This document shows, in pieces, positions 53,195 to 64,000 of a DNA stretch of 64,000 nt. The stretch is taken from contig NW_024882193.1 in NCBI RefSeq assembly GCF_019059575.1, positions 248,001 through 312,000 on the forward strand. The letters run 5' to 3'. The first letter of the stretch is position 1. Each line of letters opens with the position of its first letter. This stretch comes from Amphibalanus amphitrite (lineage: Eukaryota > Arthropoda > Thecostraca > Balanomorpha > Balanidae). The position numbers were made by a program, and so were the translations under genes. The notes beneath the pieces are model-generated. The model ran no database searches, was not told where the DNA came from, and was given only the letters and a program-made list of their open reading frames with translations.

Positions 53195-54310
53195 ACTTTG
53201 GACTCACTGACACACTGACACACTGACTCACTGACACACTGACTCACTGACACACTGACTCACTGACACACTGACACACTGACACACTGACTCACTGACT
53301 CATTGACACACTGACACACTGACACACTGACACACTGACTCACTGACTCACTGACACACTGACTCACTGACACACTGACTCACTGACACACTGACACACT
53401 GACTCACTGACACACTGACTCACTGACACACTGACACACTGACACACTGACGTGTGACGAGCCGACACACTGACTCACTGACTCACTGACTCACTGACTC
53501 ACTGACACACTGACACACTGACTCACTGACACACTGACTCCCTGACTCACTGACTCACTGACACACTGACTCACTGACACACTGACACACTGACGTGTGA
53601 CGAGCCGACACACTGACTCACTGACTCACTGACTCACTGACTCACTGACACACTGACTCACTGACACACTGACACACTGACACACTGACTCACTGACTCA
53701 CTGACTCACTGACACACTGACTCACTGACACACTGACACACTGACTCACTGACACACTGACACACTGACACACTGACACACTGACACACTGACACACTGA
53801 CTCACTGACACACTGACTCACTGACTCACTGACTCACTGACTCACTGACTCACTGACACACTGACTCACTGACACACTGACTCACTGACACACTGACTCA
53901 CTGACACACTGACACACTGACACACTGACGTGTGACGAGCCGACACACTGACTCACTGACTCACTGACTCATTGACTCACTGACACACTGACACACTGAC
54001 TCACTGACACACTGACTCACTGACTCACTGACTCACTGACACACTGACTCACTGACACACTGACACACTGACGTGTGACGAGCCGACACACTGACTCACT
54101 GACTCACTGACTCACTGACACACTGACACACTGACTCACTGACTCACTGACACACTGACTCACTGACACACTGACTCACTGACTCACTGACACACTGACA
54201 CACTGACACACTGACACACTTACACACTGACACACTGACACACTGACACACTGACTCACTGACACACTGACTCACTGACTCACTGACTCACTGACTCACT
54301 GACGTGTGAC
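53195..54310 (+). repeat. ACTGACACACTGACTC satellite after the gene
   Basis: About 1.1 kb of 8-bp CTGACACA/CTGACTCA units. The interruption CTGACGTGTGACGAGCCGAC appears at 53,449, 53,591, 53,925 and 54,069 (and a variant at 54,300), which reveals higher-order units of 142 and 334 bp or so. Confidence 0.95.
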
Positions 54311-56125
54311 GAGCTGCTGTTAGAGAGCTCGCTGGTGATAACTTTGGCATACGACACAAAATGAGAGAAAATGATATCTGTAACAACCGTAATCGCTATG
54401 ATCGTGTATAGGACCGAGCCAGATTTGCATCTATATGGTGGCGGCGTGGTGGCGCCCCTTTGTTTGTGGAATTTAGTCTGGTTGTGCCGCTATATGCCAG
54501 CCACTGATACAATACATTTTAGAAACGGGAGCGATGCTTTCAGTCATGTCGTTAGATATTCGGGGAAATCGTGCTGATTTCGCCGTAGGCACCTTTACAT
54601 CCACACGAACGTCCGGTGCGCCACATAACAGATAGTGGCATCCAGATCGTGGTTTCGTTTGCACTAAATGAAACGTATTTCTGTTTGTATTTGCCTTGAG
54701 GAGCACTCCACAGCAGCAGTGGCTTTTATGGCTCCGAGTCAACAGCGTGAGCGATGCAGTACATTCTTAGGTCAGCCTATGAATCATACACACACAAAAA
54801 CACTCTGCCATGCGTCCTCACACTCACGTACGTCCACGCTTGCAGACATGTCAGTCAGTATATATACAATCACGGGCAGGGAGGAGCTTCAGCGCCCGTC
54901 GAAAGCGCCGACCGTCGAAAACAGTCACGTCAGGGTGGTCAAATTTCCGCCTACCGAAATGACTTTAGCGGAAAACAACCTAACCAATAAGGAAACAATG
55001 ACCTAACCAATACAAGTGGTCAAATCATTTTATCGATAGGTCACGCCATAGACCTCTGCATACAGGGAATGGACACAGAAAATCTGGCCATGACCACAAC
55101 GGCCCTAAAAGTAAACGCTTATAACTCGGGAGCCAGTTTACCTACGACATTTTTTCACCGCCGCATTCATTGAAATTGATGGTCACCATCCGCCGAACCG
55201 ATGCGGTGTAACGGGGGAGCACTTGCACGTGGCGCGTGAGAGATGTTTATGGAAATGGCGTGACAGTATCTCTGGAACGGCTGGGCGGAATGACTTCAGA
55301 TTTGGCACACAGCTAGGTATAACACACTTGCCAATAATACATGTCCCAATTTTGAGGTGCTGATGCACGTGCGCATGTGCACATCCCCTTTTTGTATCTC
55401 AGAAACTACTCGTCCGATTTCGTTCAAATTTTGTATGCAGGCAACACCGCGCACCGACGGGGGTCTGCGCCAACTTCGCACCGACGGGGCGGCCCCCCTG
55501 AGATCTCGAGAACGAAGCAAGATAGCGACAAGCGGTAAACGGCATCGGATACGCACGGTCAAGATCTGAAATTTCTTCAAAGGTCATTTTCAGGTCAGGT
55601 CAAAGATGACGTCACAGGGGTCGAAAAAGTCAAAATGGCGGCGCTAGATATGGAGAGAGTTGTTCTCGAATAACTTTCGAATTAGTCAAGATAGGAACAA
55701 AGCTAAGGGCATCATCGTGATCCTCTTGTCAATCCGCATCGAATGATATATATGTTAACCTCGAAAGGTAAAGGTCAAAGGTTGACCTCAGGTCACGTGA
55801 CCTCGAGGTCATCATGTATATCATTCGATGCGTCTTTACGAGCTGAACACAATGAGACCATCCACTTATAATCCCATTCATTACACCAAATTCAGACTTA
55901 TAGGAGATAATCTATAGGAATGACAAGCTTGCAGTTTTTAGAGGCATTAAAACTGAACTTGACATGACATTGTGACCTGAATTCAGGTGACCTGTGCTTG
56001 ATTTTTATGCCCGATGCAAAAGTGATATACAATAAGATAGGTAGGTATATCGCTGTTTTCGTGGCGCTGCGCGCCGAGGTTTTTCTCAACACACGAAAAA
56101 AGCGGGAGTGTGGCTAAAAACACCC
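54311..56125. other. Intergenic region with dispersed AGGTCA-rich repeat
   Basis: No gene found. 55,590-55,870 is a copy of the repeat at 46,100-46,400. The sequence CGCGCACCGACGGGGGTC (55,448) is also present at 31,648-31,670. Confidence 0.55.
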
Positions 56126-57241
56126 TTAACCCGCGCGGGGCTGGGGTCTCCAGCCGAACGCGCGGGGCTGGGGGGGGTAAATTTTACCCCCCTTGTTATC
56201 TCCCGAACTAATGGTCCGATTTGGAAAATTCAAACGCCAATCGAAAGCTCTCATCACGAACCACTAAAAACATGTACTTAATTTAAATTTTGAGGTAAGG
56301 TCAAGGTCAGGTCAAGGGTACAAATTGCAAGTTTCTACAGTATCGGCCTTGCACCGTAGTTGCCGAAGAATGGAGTCATGGACTGAGACTGATCGCCCAA
56401 AACGTGTTCTTAGGCTACCAAGACAATATTCGTTGCATACAATATCATTCAGAGGTCAAGGTCAAGGTCAGGTCAGGTCAGGTCAGGTCACCAAAAAACA
56501 AAATATAGAAAAGGGCATGTGCGACACATGTTTTATGGGTCATTTTACTCATAGAATTCAATAGGCACACTCAATAAGTGATATGGACCACCTCTGGATG
56601 AATTTCAGGTCGAGGTCAGGTCAAGGTCAGGTCAAGTGAGGTCAAATTTTGAAGTTGGTTGTTAAGGCCTAAAAAGGTGTCTATCTGATGCAGTTTTTCA
56701 CGGCGAATCGAATGGTGCTATTTTTGTTTCCGTACGAGGTCTACACCTTTTTAGGCGCAATTTCAAAAAGTTTAAGGCCAAATTCAAAAAGCTGAAGTTC
56801 GATTTCAAAAATCTTAACACCAATTTCAAAAACCTTTACTCCAATTTCAAATAGCTTAAGTCCATTTTCAATTAAGTGAAGTCCAATTTCAAAAAGATAA
56901 AATGCTATTTCAAATGAAATGCAATAATCTATTACATTTGGTAACGTTTAATTTTTTAGACCGTCATTTCGATGAAAACGCTAGAAATCAATCTTGCAAG
57001 TGACCCTTTTTATATGACTCACAATAGCAGGAGTATGTTGACGTAAATTGCTTCATGCAAAAGAACGTGCAATGTTAAAACAAATGCTATTGTTGATCGC
57101 AGTTTTTGCGCCGAGTTCGACCTTTGTTGAAACTTAAAGCTGAGTAATATCGATGTAATCTATCATAATCTGTTTATTTTTTACTAGCTCTATTTGCTGA
57201 CCGTAATTTTATTATATCGCGTTTAATTCATAACCTCGGTC

Positions 57242-57808
57242 ATGTCTGCGTCGTCCCAGGACGTGGACGATCATTTTGATCCAGATGATATTGAGGTCAC
57301 TTTTGCCGAGACAGACGATGGGCCGGCGACCTCACCAGTCCCCAGCGGGTCAGGTGACGGTCCGCCTCAGCCGACCGCGGGGCCGCGCCCCAGCGGGTCA
57401 GGTGATGGTCCGCCTCAGCCGGCCGCGGGGCCGCGCCGCAGACGGGGGCTGGCGCCGGGTACCAAACGCGGCCCCTACAAACGCGTCTGCGCTGATGCCA
57501 GGGAGCGCATCCTGGATGTATACAGAGCAGGCGGTGACTGGAAGCTTGCCGCCACGGCAAACGGTGTCGCAGTCAGAACGGCGTATGGCTATATAACCAG
57601 ACCAGACGGCTACACTCCAGCGCCCCGTGGCGGAGCGACCTCCAAGAAAGTAGACGGTCCAATGGTGGATAAGATGCTGACATACGTAGAGGAGAATCCC
57701 CTGATAACACTGACGGAGATCGGTCGCAAACTGGAAGCTGACACGGGAGTTTCACTGTCACTGCCGACGATCCACAGCCATCTCAATGGACGGATGTATT
57801 ACCATTAA
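57242..57808 (+). pseudogene. Transposase, N-terminal DNA-binding part
   Basis: An acidic start (DVDDHFDPDDIEVTFAETDD), a two-fold SGSGDGPPQP repeat, then an HTH domain (DARERILDVYRAGGDWKLAA, then VRTAYGYIT) and a second HTH-like segment (LITLTEIGRKLEADTG). The frame ends at a TAA next to 57,806. The continuation lies in the +1 frame from about 57,790, so one extra base is present or a shift is needed. Confidence 0.8.
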
Positions 57809-58511
57809 GAAGGTGAATGTTGAACCTATATCGATGAACAGTCTGGACAACAAACAGAAAAGGGCCCTCTTCGTACAGAAGGTCATGCAAGCGAACGGGC
57901 AAGGAAGGACCATCATCTACATTGATGAAACCAACGTGAACCTGTTCTTACGGCGCTCGCAAGGTCGTTCTCTCCGAGGCACGCGCTGCTCAGTCAAAGC
58001 GGCCAATGCTAGGGGTCCAAACATCCATGTGATAGGCGCCATGTCCCAGACAGGTATGGTGCACTGGGAGCGAAGGAGAGGTTCTTTTCGAAAGGATGAC
58101 TGCAAAGAATGGTTGAGGCGCGCCCTCGAGGCTTGCCCAACACCGCTGGACCAAACCACTGTGGTCTGCGACAACGCACCCGTACACACGGACCTGGAGA
58201 GCGTCGTGGCGGACTTCCCCGGACTGGAGCTGCTCAGAACGGCACCGTACAGCGCTCCGCTGAACCCCATCGAGGCGGTTTGGTCGTCCATGAAGGCCCA
58301 CATGAAGCAAAGCATGTCCAGCTCCTTGGGGGAGATGATGGCCACTCCGCAGGGAATGACCCAGCAGGAGCACCGCCTGCGCTATCTGGAAGCGAGAATT
58401 GACGCGGCAATGGAGCAGATCACTCCAGTGATGTGCCTTCACTTCTATAACCATGTGCAGCGCCACTATGCAGGGTGTATGACCCTGGCTGACCTTGCCA
58501 TGGGCTGCTAA
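57786..58511 (+). pseudogene. Transposase, DDE catalytic part
   Basis: Contains IYIDETNVNLF (first Asp), VVCDNAPVHTDLE (second Asp) and SAPLNPIEAVWSSMKAH (Glu, 34th residue after the second Asp), a DDE_3/Tc1-IS630-mariner catalytic core for cut-and-paste transposition at TA. It is joined to the N-terminal part only through a +1 frame change; otherwise the triad is complete and no stop interrupts it. Confidence 0.88.
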
Positions 58512-59212
58512 ACGGTAAACACCTCGGCGGACAATGAGCACTGCCGGTGACATGCTCCTACAACGATCGTGTGAATATCTGCGACTTTTGAGCACCCATG
58601 TAGATTGTATATAGTGAACGTACAAGTGTACAATCATTCTCGCACGGATTGTACCATGCTACGCATTTCTCCTGCACCTGTTTCATGCGTGAGGTCTCTT
58701 GTGTTTGTTTTGTCTCGTAATAAATGTGTTACGTGCTCCTTTTATTTAAAAACCAATGTCGTAAAACGATATACCTTATTTATTAGTCAGAATAGTCAGA
58801 ATTATAGTACCTGTAATTCTGACCAGCAAACATGCACACAAATGCAACATAGTCCCATATTTCTTCTTTGTTTGCAATTTAATGCGCCAACATATATACC
58901 TATGCAAGTAACAAAATATTATATAATTATGATACCAATCGTTGTCCTACATCTTTCATCGAGTGAATCTAACATCTCATCATGTTCGCTATGGCAAAAA
59001 TTTTTTTATTACTTATAACTAATTGCATCACTCAACAACTTTGAAATTGCATTTTATCTTTTTGAAATTGGACTTCACTTATTTGAAAATGAATTAAAGG
59101 TTATTGAAATTGGACTTAAGCTCTTTGAAATTGGTGTTCAGCTTTTTGAAATCGAACTTAAACTTTTTGAATATGGTCTTTCACTTTTTGAAATTGCGCC
59201 TAAAAAGGTGTA

Positions 59213-60600
59213 GAACTTCCAAAAAAGTCATTTTTCAAAAATTTTGTGTGTCGTGACGTCATAAAATTTTGAATAACTCCCACATTTTTGAACCGATTCT
59301 TCTAAAATTTGGTATGTAGGTGCACATAGACCACTTCTCTGACATATATTCCGGTTTTTTTGATAGACTCAAAATTTTGGATTTTATAATGATTTTCCCA
59401 AAAAAATCAGTTTTTTGAAAACATTTAGGCCAAAATCCAAAATTTTCAAAAAACCGAGATAGCCATTTGATAGACAAAGTAAAATTACGTATAACCTTTT
59501 TTGTTACGTCTTGATTCCTTTAAAAATGAAGATGTTAGCGGCGTTTGATCTTTTGCCGTTTTTGAGGCGAAAATGGCGAACATGACGTCACTAAAACGTT
59601 AATTTCTCAAAAATTTTCCGACGGATTTCGCTCAAATTTTCAGGGAACGTGTCAAATTGATGTAAGAAAAGGTACTGAAAGTTTGGCGGCGCTGCGCGCC
59701 GCCGTTTTTGAGATATCGCAAAAATTCGCGAGGGGGGTAAAATTTACCCCCCCCCCCCCAGCCCCGCGCGGGTTAACCATCAAGACGAAGACCGGGAACC
59801 CGACCCCCCCCCCCCTCACTCAAAAATCCGTGGCGACGCCCCTGCTTATGACGTCACCTGGAGCTATTTTTACAATTTGGGGGTCAAAAATCAAGATAGA
59901 AAGTTCAATTTGGGACATCTAATGTTCTAACAGAGCTCTATAATATGTATTCCGATTTTTTGGAAATTCTCAACATTTTGGATTTTATTAGCTGTTTTCC
60001 AAAAAAAAATAGTTTTTTGAACTTTTAGGGGTACAAAAAAACACTTTATGGAAAATCCGAGATAGCCATTTTAAAGAACACGTAGAGCTGCGTCTATACA
60101 TGTCCTAAATTTGCAATTTGCTTTAAACTCTGATTTTTGGCGATTTTTTAAACATTTACCACTTTTTGACTGAAAACGCCTTGTAGTTACATCACTAAAA
60201 TCGATATATCTCAAAGATTTTGGAAAAATTTTCTTACAAATTATACAGTAGACGTCAAATTGATGGGGAAGAGGGTATGCAAAGTTTCAAGTTGATAGCG
60301 TGAGCGGTTCATGAGTTATTCAAGAAAAACGGAGGGGGGTTGGATCCGACCCCCCAGGCGGTCGCGGGATACAAGAAACCGCAGGGGTGGTCCAAAACAC
60401 CCCCCCCCCTCCCGGCATGTCACGGGAAACTCAGTGGCGGATCCCGAGGAGGCACAGTTTCATGCCCCCCCCCCCAAAAAACAGTGAGGGGTGATTTTAC
60501 CCCTAAAAGCTGAAGACATAAATGATTTATAAACGCCGCCACGCATACTCAAAATCACCTGTCAAACACTCGAGAGCTAATACCGTTGCTTTTTCTTGAT
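59213..60600. other. AT-rich repeats with poly-C tracts
   Basis: No gene. 59,213-59,772 is the right arm of the piggyBac-like MITE. At 59,809-59,843 the terminus CGTGGCGACGCCCCTG matches 16,275-16,290. CAGTGGCGGATCCCGAGG at 60,431 resembles another hAT end. Poly-C runs lie at 59,748-59,759, 59,804-59,814, 60,400-60,410 and 60,463-60,475. Confidence 0.5.
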
Positions 60601-60811
60601 TAGGTTGCGTGATATGTATGTATGTATGTATTACATTTGCAGGGCAGTCCACAATCAGTCGTGGCTATTATTGCCCCAAGTCATAAGATAATCGGTAAAA
60701 TCATACAGGTTGCAGTCATCTCATTCATCGACACCATACAATAAAGCAGTAAAAACAATCACACAGCTCACAGCCCGGACCACATCCCACGACCCATACG
60801 CACGGACGGTC

Positions 60812-62860
60812 TCACAAGGTCAAAACATGGGCTCTCACTGCTCGGACGAAACGCTGGTGAGACAGCTCGGTGGTTCCGGCAGGCAGCGAGTTGTAGAGGT
60901 CTGGCGCTCTATAGGCGAAGCGACGCCTCCCGGCCTCTGTCCTCGGCCTGGGTAGACGGAAGAGGTGGTCCTGTCGCGTACTTCTCATGCGAGTGTCACA
61001 GCATCGGGTAAAAGAGTTAACCAGCGAGTCTGGTTCACCCCACCGCAGCACCCTGTGCATCAGTTCCAACGTCTGAGCCTGTACCATCTGGCGAGGCGTC
61101 ATCCAACGCAACTGCTCGTGGAGCCGGGAAACATGGTCGAATTTTCGACGGCCAAAAATCACCCTCAGCGCGAAATTGAGAATTTTGGTGAGTCTGTCAA
61201 AATTTCGCTGCGAACCATTTCCGTAAACAGTAAGACAATAGCGGATCCGCGACAGTACAAGTGCTGATACTAGCACTTTGATGACCCCGTCCGGAAGATA
61301 ATGACGGCAGTGAGATAAGCCGACGAGCACACCGGCGCACTGCCGGCACAGCTCGGACACATGTGCTTCCCAGGTCAGGGCACCGTCGAAGACGACGCCC
61401 AGGTTTCTCACCTCTGCTTGGGGTTTCAAAGCTACTTCGCAAAAAGTTACTGATATGTTCGGAAGAGAGCGCAGAGTTTGTCGACTGCCAAAGATAGCAA
61501 GTTGGGTTTTGTTTGCATTAACTTTCAGCGAGTGAGAGCTAAACCAAGAGCTTAGTGAGTACAGTGAGCGTTCCATGCGAGAGGTGAGTCCCCCGACGTC
61601 ATCTTTCGGACCGCTCACCAACAACTGGGTGTCATCCGCGTATTGAAACACTAGAGCTCCATCAGCGTGTAGAGATAAGTCATTGGCGAAAATAGTAAAT
61701 AAGAGCGGACCTAAAACTGAACCTTGGAAGACATCCATGTCGTTGGCGAGCGGCCGAGACAGCACCCTGCATCCGGACCCATCGTTCAGGGACACGCTCT
61801 GTGTGTGTCCCCGAAGATAGGCGGCGAACCAGGAGATTTCAATGCCGTGCAAACTCAGTTTTCGCAGTAAAATATCGTGGTTGATGACGTCAAAACATTT
61901 GCTCAAGTCAATGAGGCACAGCATTGAAATCTCCCCCCTATCGGTGGCGGATAGGAGCTGGTCGGATACGGAAAGAAGTGCAGTTACCGTGGAGTGGTGA
62001 GGTCGAAAACCGTGCTGACTGGATGAAAGGAGGTGGTTGCTGGTGAGGTAGTTGTAGAGCTGTCGGTGAACGACGCGCTCGACTACTTTGGTAATGACAG
62101 GAACAAGAGATATCGGACGGAAGTTAGTAGGGTCAGAGGGGTCACCGGATTTGTGAATGGGATTGACTAGGGAGTGTTTCCAGGGAGCTGGGATGTCGGA
62201 GTGTGTGATGCAGGAATTGATGATATGCAGGAGGGGATCACCGATAGCTGGGAAACCGATCTTCAGCATGCGGATACAAACACCATCGGCACCGGAGGCG
62301 GCCGAACTCCGCATGCTGAAGATCGTGTGTCCGAGCATCTCCCGGGTCACGGGGGAGAGCGCGAACGAACAGGCACCCACACGGGGTAAACGCGTATCAA
62401 TGGTAGGCACCGGCCCCCGCGCCCCAATCTCCGCGGCCACCCTCGGGCCGACAGAAACGAAAAACTCGTTCAGCTGGTCAACCGTGGCGTCGGGACGCAT
62501 AGACCCATCACCCCGCTTCCCAGCCACCACCGACCTAATACAGCGCCACACTCTACCCGGACCACGCTCACCGATCTCCCTCTGTATGTCGCGGCGCCTG
62601 TCACTGCGTATAGCGGAGCGGACGGCCCGGTTTAAATCGCGGTACTCGGCGGAGTCCCGGCCGGCGTGAGTCAGCGCTGCCCGGCGGCGGGCCATCAGGT
62701 CACGGGTGGCCGGGGAGACCGGGGGCGCGGTGGGGTTGCGGATCGTAAGTTTTCGCAGCGGAGCGTGAGCGTCAACAATGGACAAAAATCGGTTCAAAAA
62801 GGCAGTCCACTGCTCACCCACCGTCGGCGCAGTGAATATCCCCCCCCCCCCAGTCCACAC
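60812..62860 (-). pseudogene. LINE reverse transcriptase
   Basis: 682 open codons. A linker (MARRRAALTHAGRDSAEYRD) precedes the RT: FRPISLVPVITKVVERVVHR, QHGFRPHHST, CLIDLSKCFDVINHDI (motif A), FQGSVLGPLLFTIFANDL (motif B), FQYADDTQLLV (motif C), LGVVFDGAL, then the thumb and C-terminal region (RYCLTVYGN, FAYRAPDLYNSLP). The usual QGS core is kept. The endonuclease lies in another frame upstream, so the copy is probably dead. Confidence 0.87.
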
Positions 62861-62904
62861 AGCTCAGATCATGGTTAAAAGCAGCAGCATCCAAATGTAT
62901 AAAA

Positions 62905-63140
62905 TTACGTGAAAAAAATGACTGTGGGCTTAACATGTGGTTTAGGAACACTGACTCGAACACTGATAAGACGGTGAGGGCTAAAATCACAGTTTAGAAC
63001 GCACAAACTCTTAACGTTATCTCGATTGTCAACCATACATAAGTCGAGTAAAGAACCGGAAGTGAAAGTGGCCGAAGTCACGAGCTGGTGCAGAGACACG
63101 GTTCGTCGGAAGGTCATCTCAGGCTCAAAAGAAACGATAT
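62905..63140 (-). pseudogene. LINE endonuclease C-terminal fragment
   Basis: The frame includes TSGSLLDLCMVDNRD and CDFSPHRLISV, the SLLDL and S-x-H motifs near the C-terminus of LINE endonucleases. It is 5'-truncated near 63,140 and separated from the RT frame by a frameshift and stops around 62,860-62,905. Confidence 0.65.
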
Positions 63141-63535
63141 ATACCATTCGAAAGCTGACGGTGAGCTGAATCCAAAAATGTAATTTTTATCAAAATCGAT
63201 CGATGGCCTTTTTTGAAAATTGTGTTTTTGTAAAAACTTAATAATCTTTTATTCAACGGGCTGTCCCGGACATTCTTGAAAACATAAACATGTATTTTTG
63301 AGTTCCAGTGAAAGCTGAACGCCAAAAGATCAATATTTAGCGAAGCAATATTTCCAATCAAAAATATGCGTCTCCCACAGCCGACAATAAGGCGCAATCA
63401 CACAGCTCAGTGTCACGATGGACCAAAGTCAGCCACACAGAAGCGTGAAATGACCCTTATCGACTCGCAGACCCGGTGCTTTCGGCCCGCCTGACCAGCC
63501 ACGGAAAGAACGTTCGGCTCTCGTTCTACTAAACA
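63141..63535. other. AT-rich spacer
   Basis: No gene or repeat recognised. Confidence 0.4.
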
Positions 63536-64000
63536 AATGTCATATTTGTCATAAACTGTCCACATCGCTATTAAAGTTATTCAGGATACCTGTGAAGAAA
63601 ATTCATTGTTCTGCAATCTTCACATCATGCATTAATTTGCATTTGTTCATGTCTACTTTGCTCAATTGAGCTTTGTATCATGCCCATATAAGGAAAATTG
63701 GCCGCGCTGAAATGTCAGAGGTTGCACCGGCCTCAGCTCGGGTGGAGTGGGGGTAGCGCCCGGCGGGGCAGGGTAACCTTTGACCGGTCGCACGGCCGAG
63801 CAGCTGTCACCAGTACAGCCTCTGACAGTGAAACCCCGCTCACTTCCCCTGCGCGGGCACTGATCGCAGCTGGATGGAACAAAACATGTATAAGAAAAAT
63901 GTAAATTAAAGCATGTTATAAATCAAGCAGAACAATGAATTTTATTCACAGGTATCCTGAATAACTTTCATAGCGATGTGGACAGTTAAAGTGACAAATA
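63531..64000. mobile_element. Inverted-repeat element reaching the window edge
   Basis: The arm at 63,539-63,615 (ACTGTCCACATCGCTATTAA, then AGTTATTCAGGATACCTGTG) is the near-perfect inverse of 63,922-64,000. About 300 bp separates the arms. The right terminus may extend past the window, so no target duplication can be defined. Confidence 0.75.

Larger units (their letters stand above)
56744..59210 (+). mobile_element. Tc1/mariner-like transposon with long iterated TIRs
   Basis: 2,467 bp flanked by TA (56,742-56,743; 59,211-59,212). TIRs of about 190 bp begin CACCTTTTTAGGCGCAATTT and consist of about eight diverged ~24-bp units with the core CAATTTCAAAAAG. One transposase gene, frameshifted, lies between them. 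A polyadenylation signal AATAAA is at 58,719-58,724. Confidence 0.88.
56130..59772. mobile_element. piggyBac-like MITE hosting a Tc1-like transposon
   Basis: The ends CCCGCGCGGGGCTGGGG and inverse are flanked by TTAA (56,126-56,129; 59,773-59,776), with GGGTAAATTTTACCC inside each end. After removal of the nested transposon about 1.2 kb remains, similar in size and G/C-run structure to the MITE at 29,526-30,724. The left part holds a run of overlapping GGTCA words at 56,452-56,490. Confidence 0.78.
60605..63140 (-). mobile_element. LINE, 5'-truncated (second family)
   Basis: A minus-strand LINE whose 3' end is a short TACA tetranucleotide tail (complement at 60,615-60,632), as in CR1/L2-like elements. 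The coding part includes the end of the endonuclease and the full RT. It shares its C-terminal region with the remnant at 30,795-31,420 but is unlike the LINE at the left edge. Confidence 0.82.

Noticed and set aside
57917-58637. Minus-strand ORFs across the transposase
   Set aside because: Antisense to a clear DDE catalytic domain.

Overview
This is animal nuclear DNA: a multi-exon gene with GT-AG introns, retroelements typical of metazoans (Ty3/gypsy, LINE, Penelope-like, DIRS-like) and many MITEs. The predicted secreted protein combines single-VWC-like modules with a C-type lectin domain, which together with the transposon mix suggests an arthropod, perhaps a crustacean. The species cannot be fixed from the sequence.

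Layout. (1) 1-12,782: a LINE on the minus strand whose ORF2 (endonuclease + reverse transcriptase) is split by two complete gypsy-type LTR retrotransposons at 1,121-5,861 and 6,638-11,542. Each has LTRs that look identical by eye and a 5-bp target duplication. Removing both leaves ORF2 open in one frame. (2) 12,783-21,600: a LINE ORF1-like gene, two hAT-type MITEs with hexamer arrays inside their ends, and a TA-flanked element carrying a PIF/Harbinger-like MITE and a Cys-rich exon-like ORF. (3) 21,619-52,873: eleven exons of one plus-strand host gene whose reading phases agree at all ten introns and end in a stop codon. The 642 residues seen are: an acidic Tyr/Pro-rich region, a basic region, two duplicated Cys-rich modules, two VWC-like modules, a C-type lectin domain and a Cys-rich tail. 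The first exon lies outside what I can identify. Intron 3 (17 kb) holds a DIRS-like fragment, a 222-bp-arm palindromic MITE split by a piggyBac-like MITE, a decayed LINE, a Penelope-like element with two hammerhead ribozymes, and 6.8 kb of a 12-bp satellite. (4) 52,874-54,310: four 73-bp copies of the last-exon end, then a satellite. (5) 54,311-64,000: diverged AGGTCA-rich repeats, a piggyBac-like MITE containing a Tc1/mariner-like transposon, a second LINE, and an inverted repeat reaching the right edge.

The most unusual signal is in the host gene. Several tandem arrays begin exactly at an exon/intron boundary, and their units contain the exon's 3' end plus the 5' splice site (introns 3, 4, 6 and 8, with the same behaviour at the stop codon of the last exon). 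Other arrays end just before the 3' splice sites. One array carries roughly 40 intact copies of the donor GTAAGT. This looks like repeated local duplication seeded at splice junctions, in a gene that still reads open.
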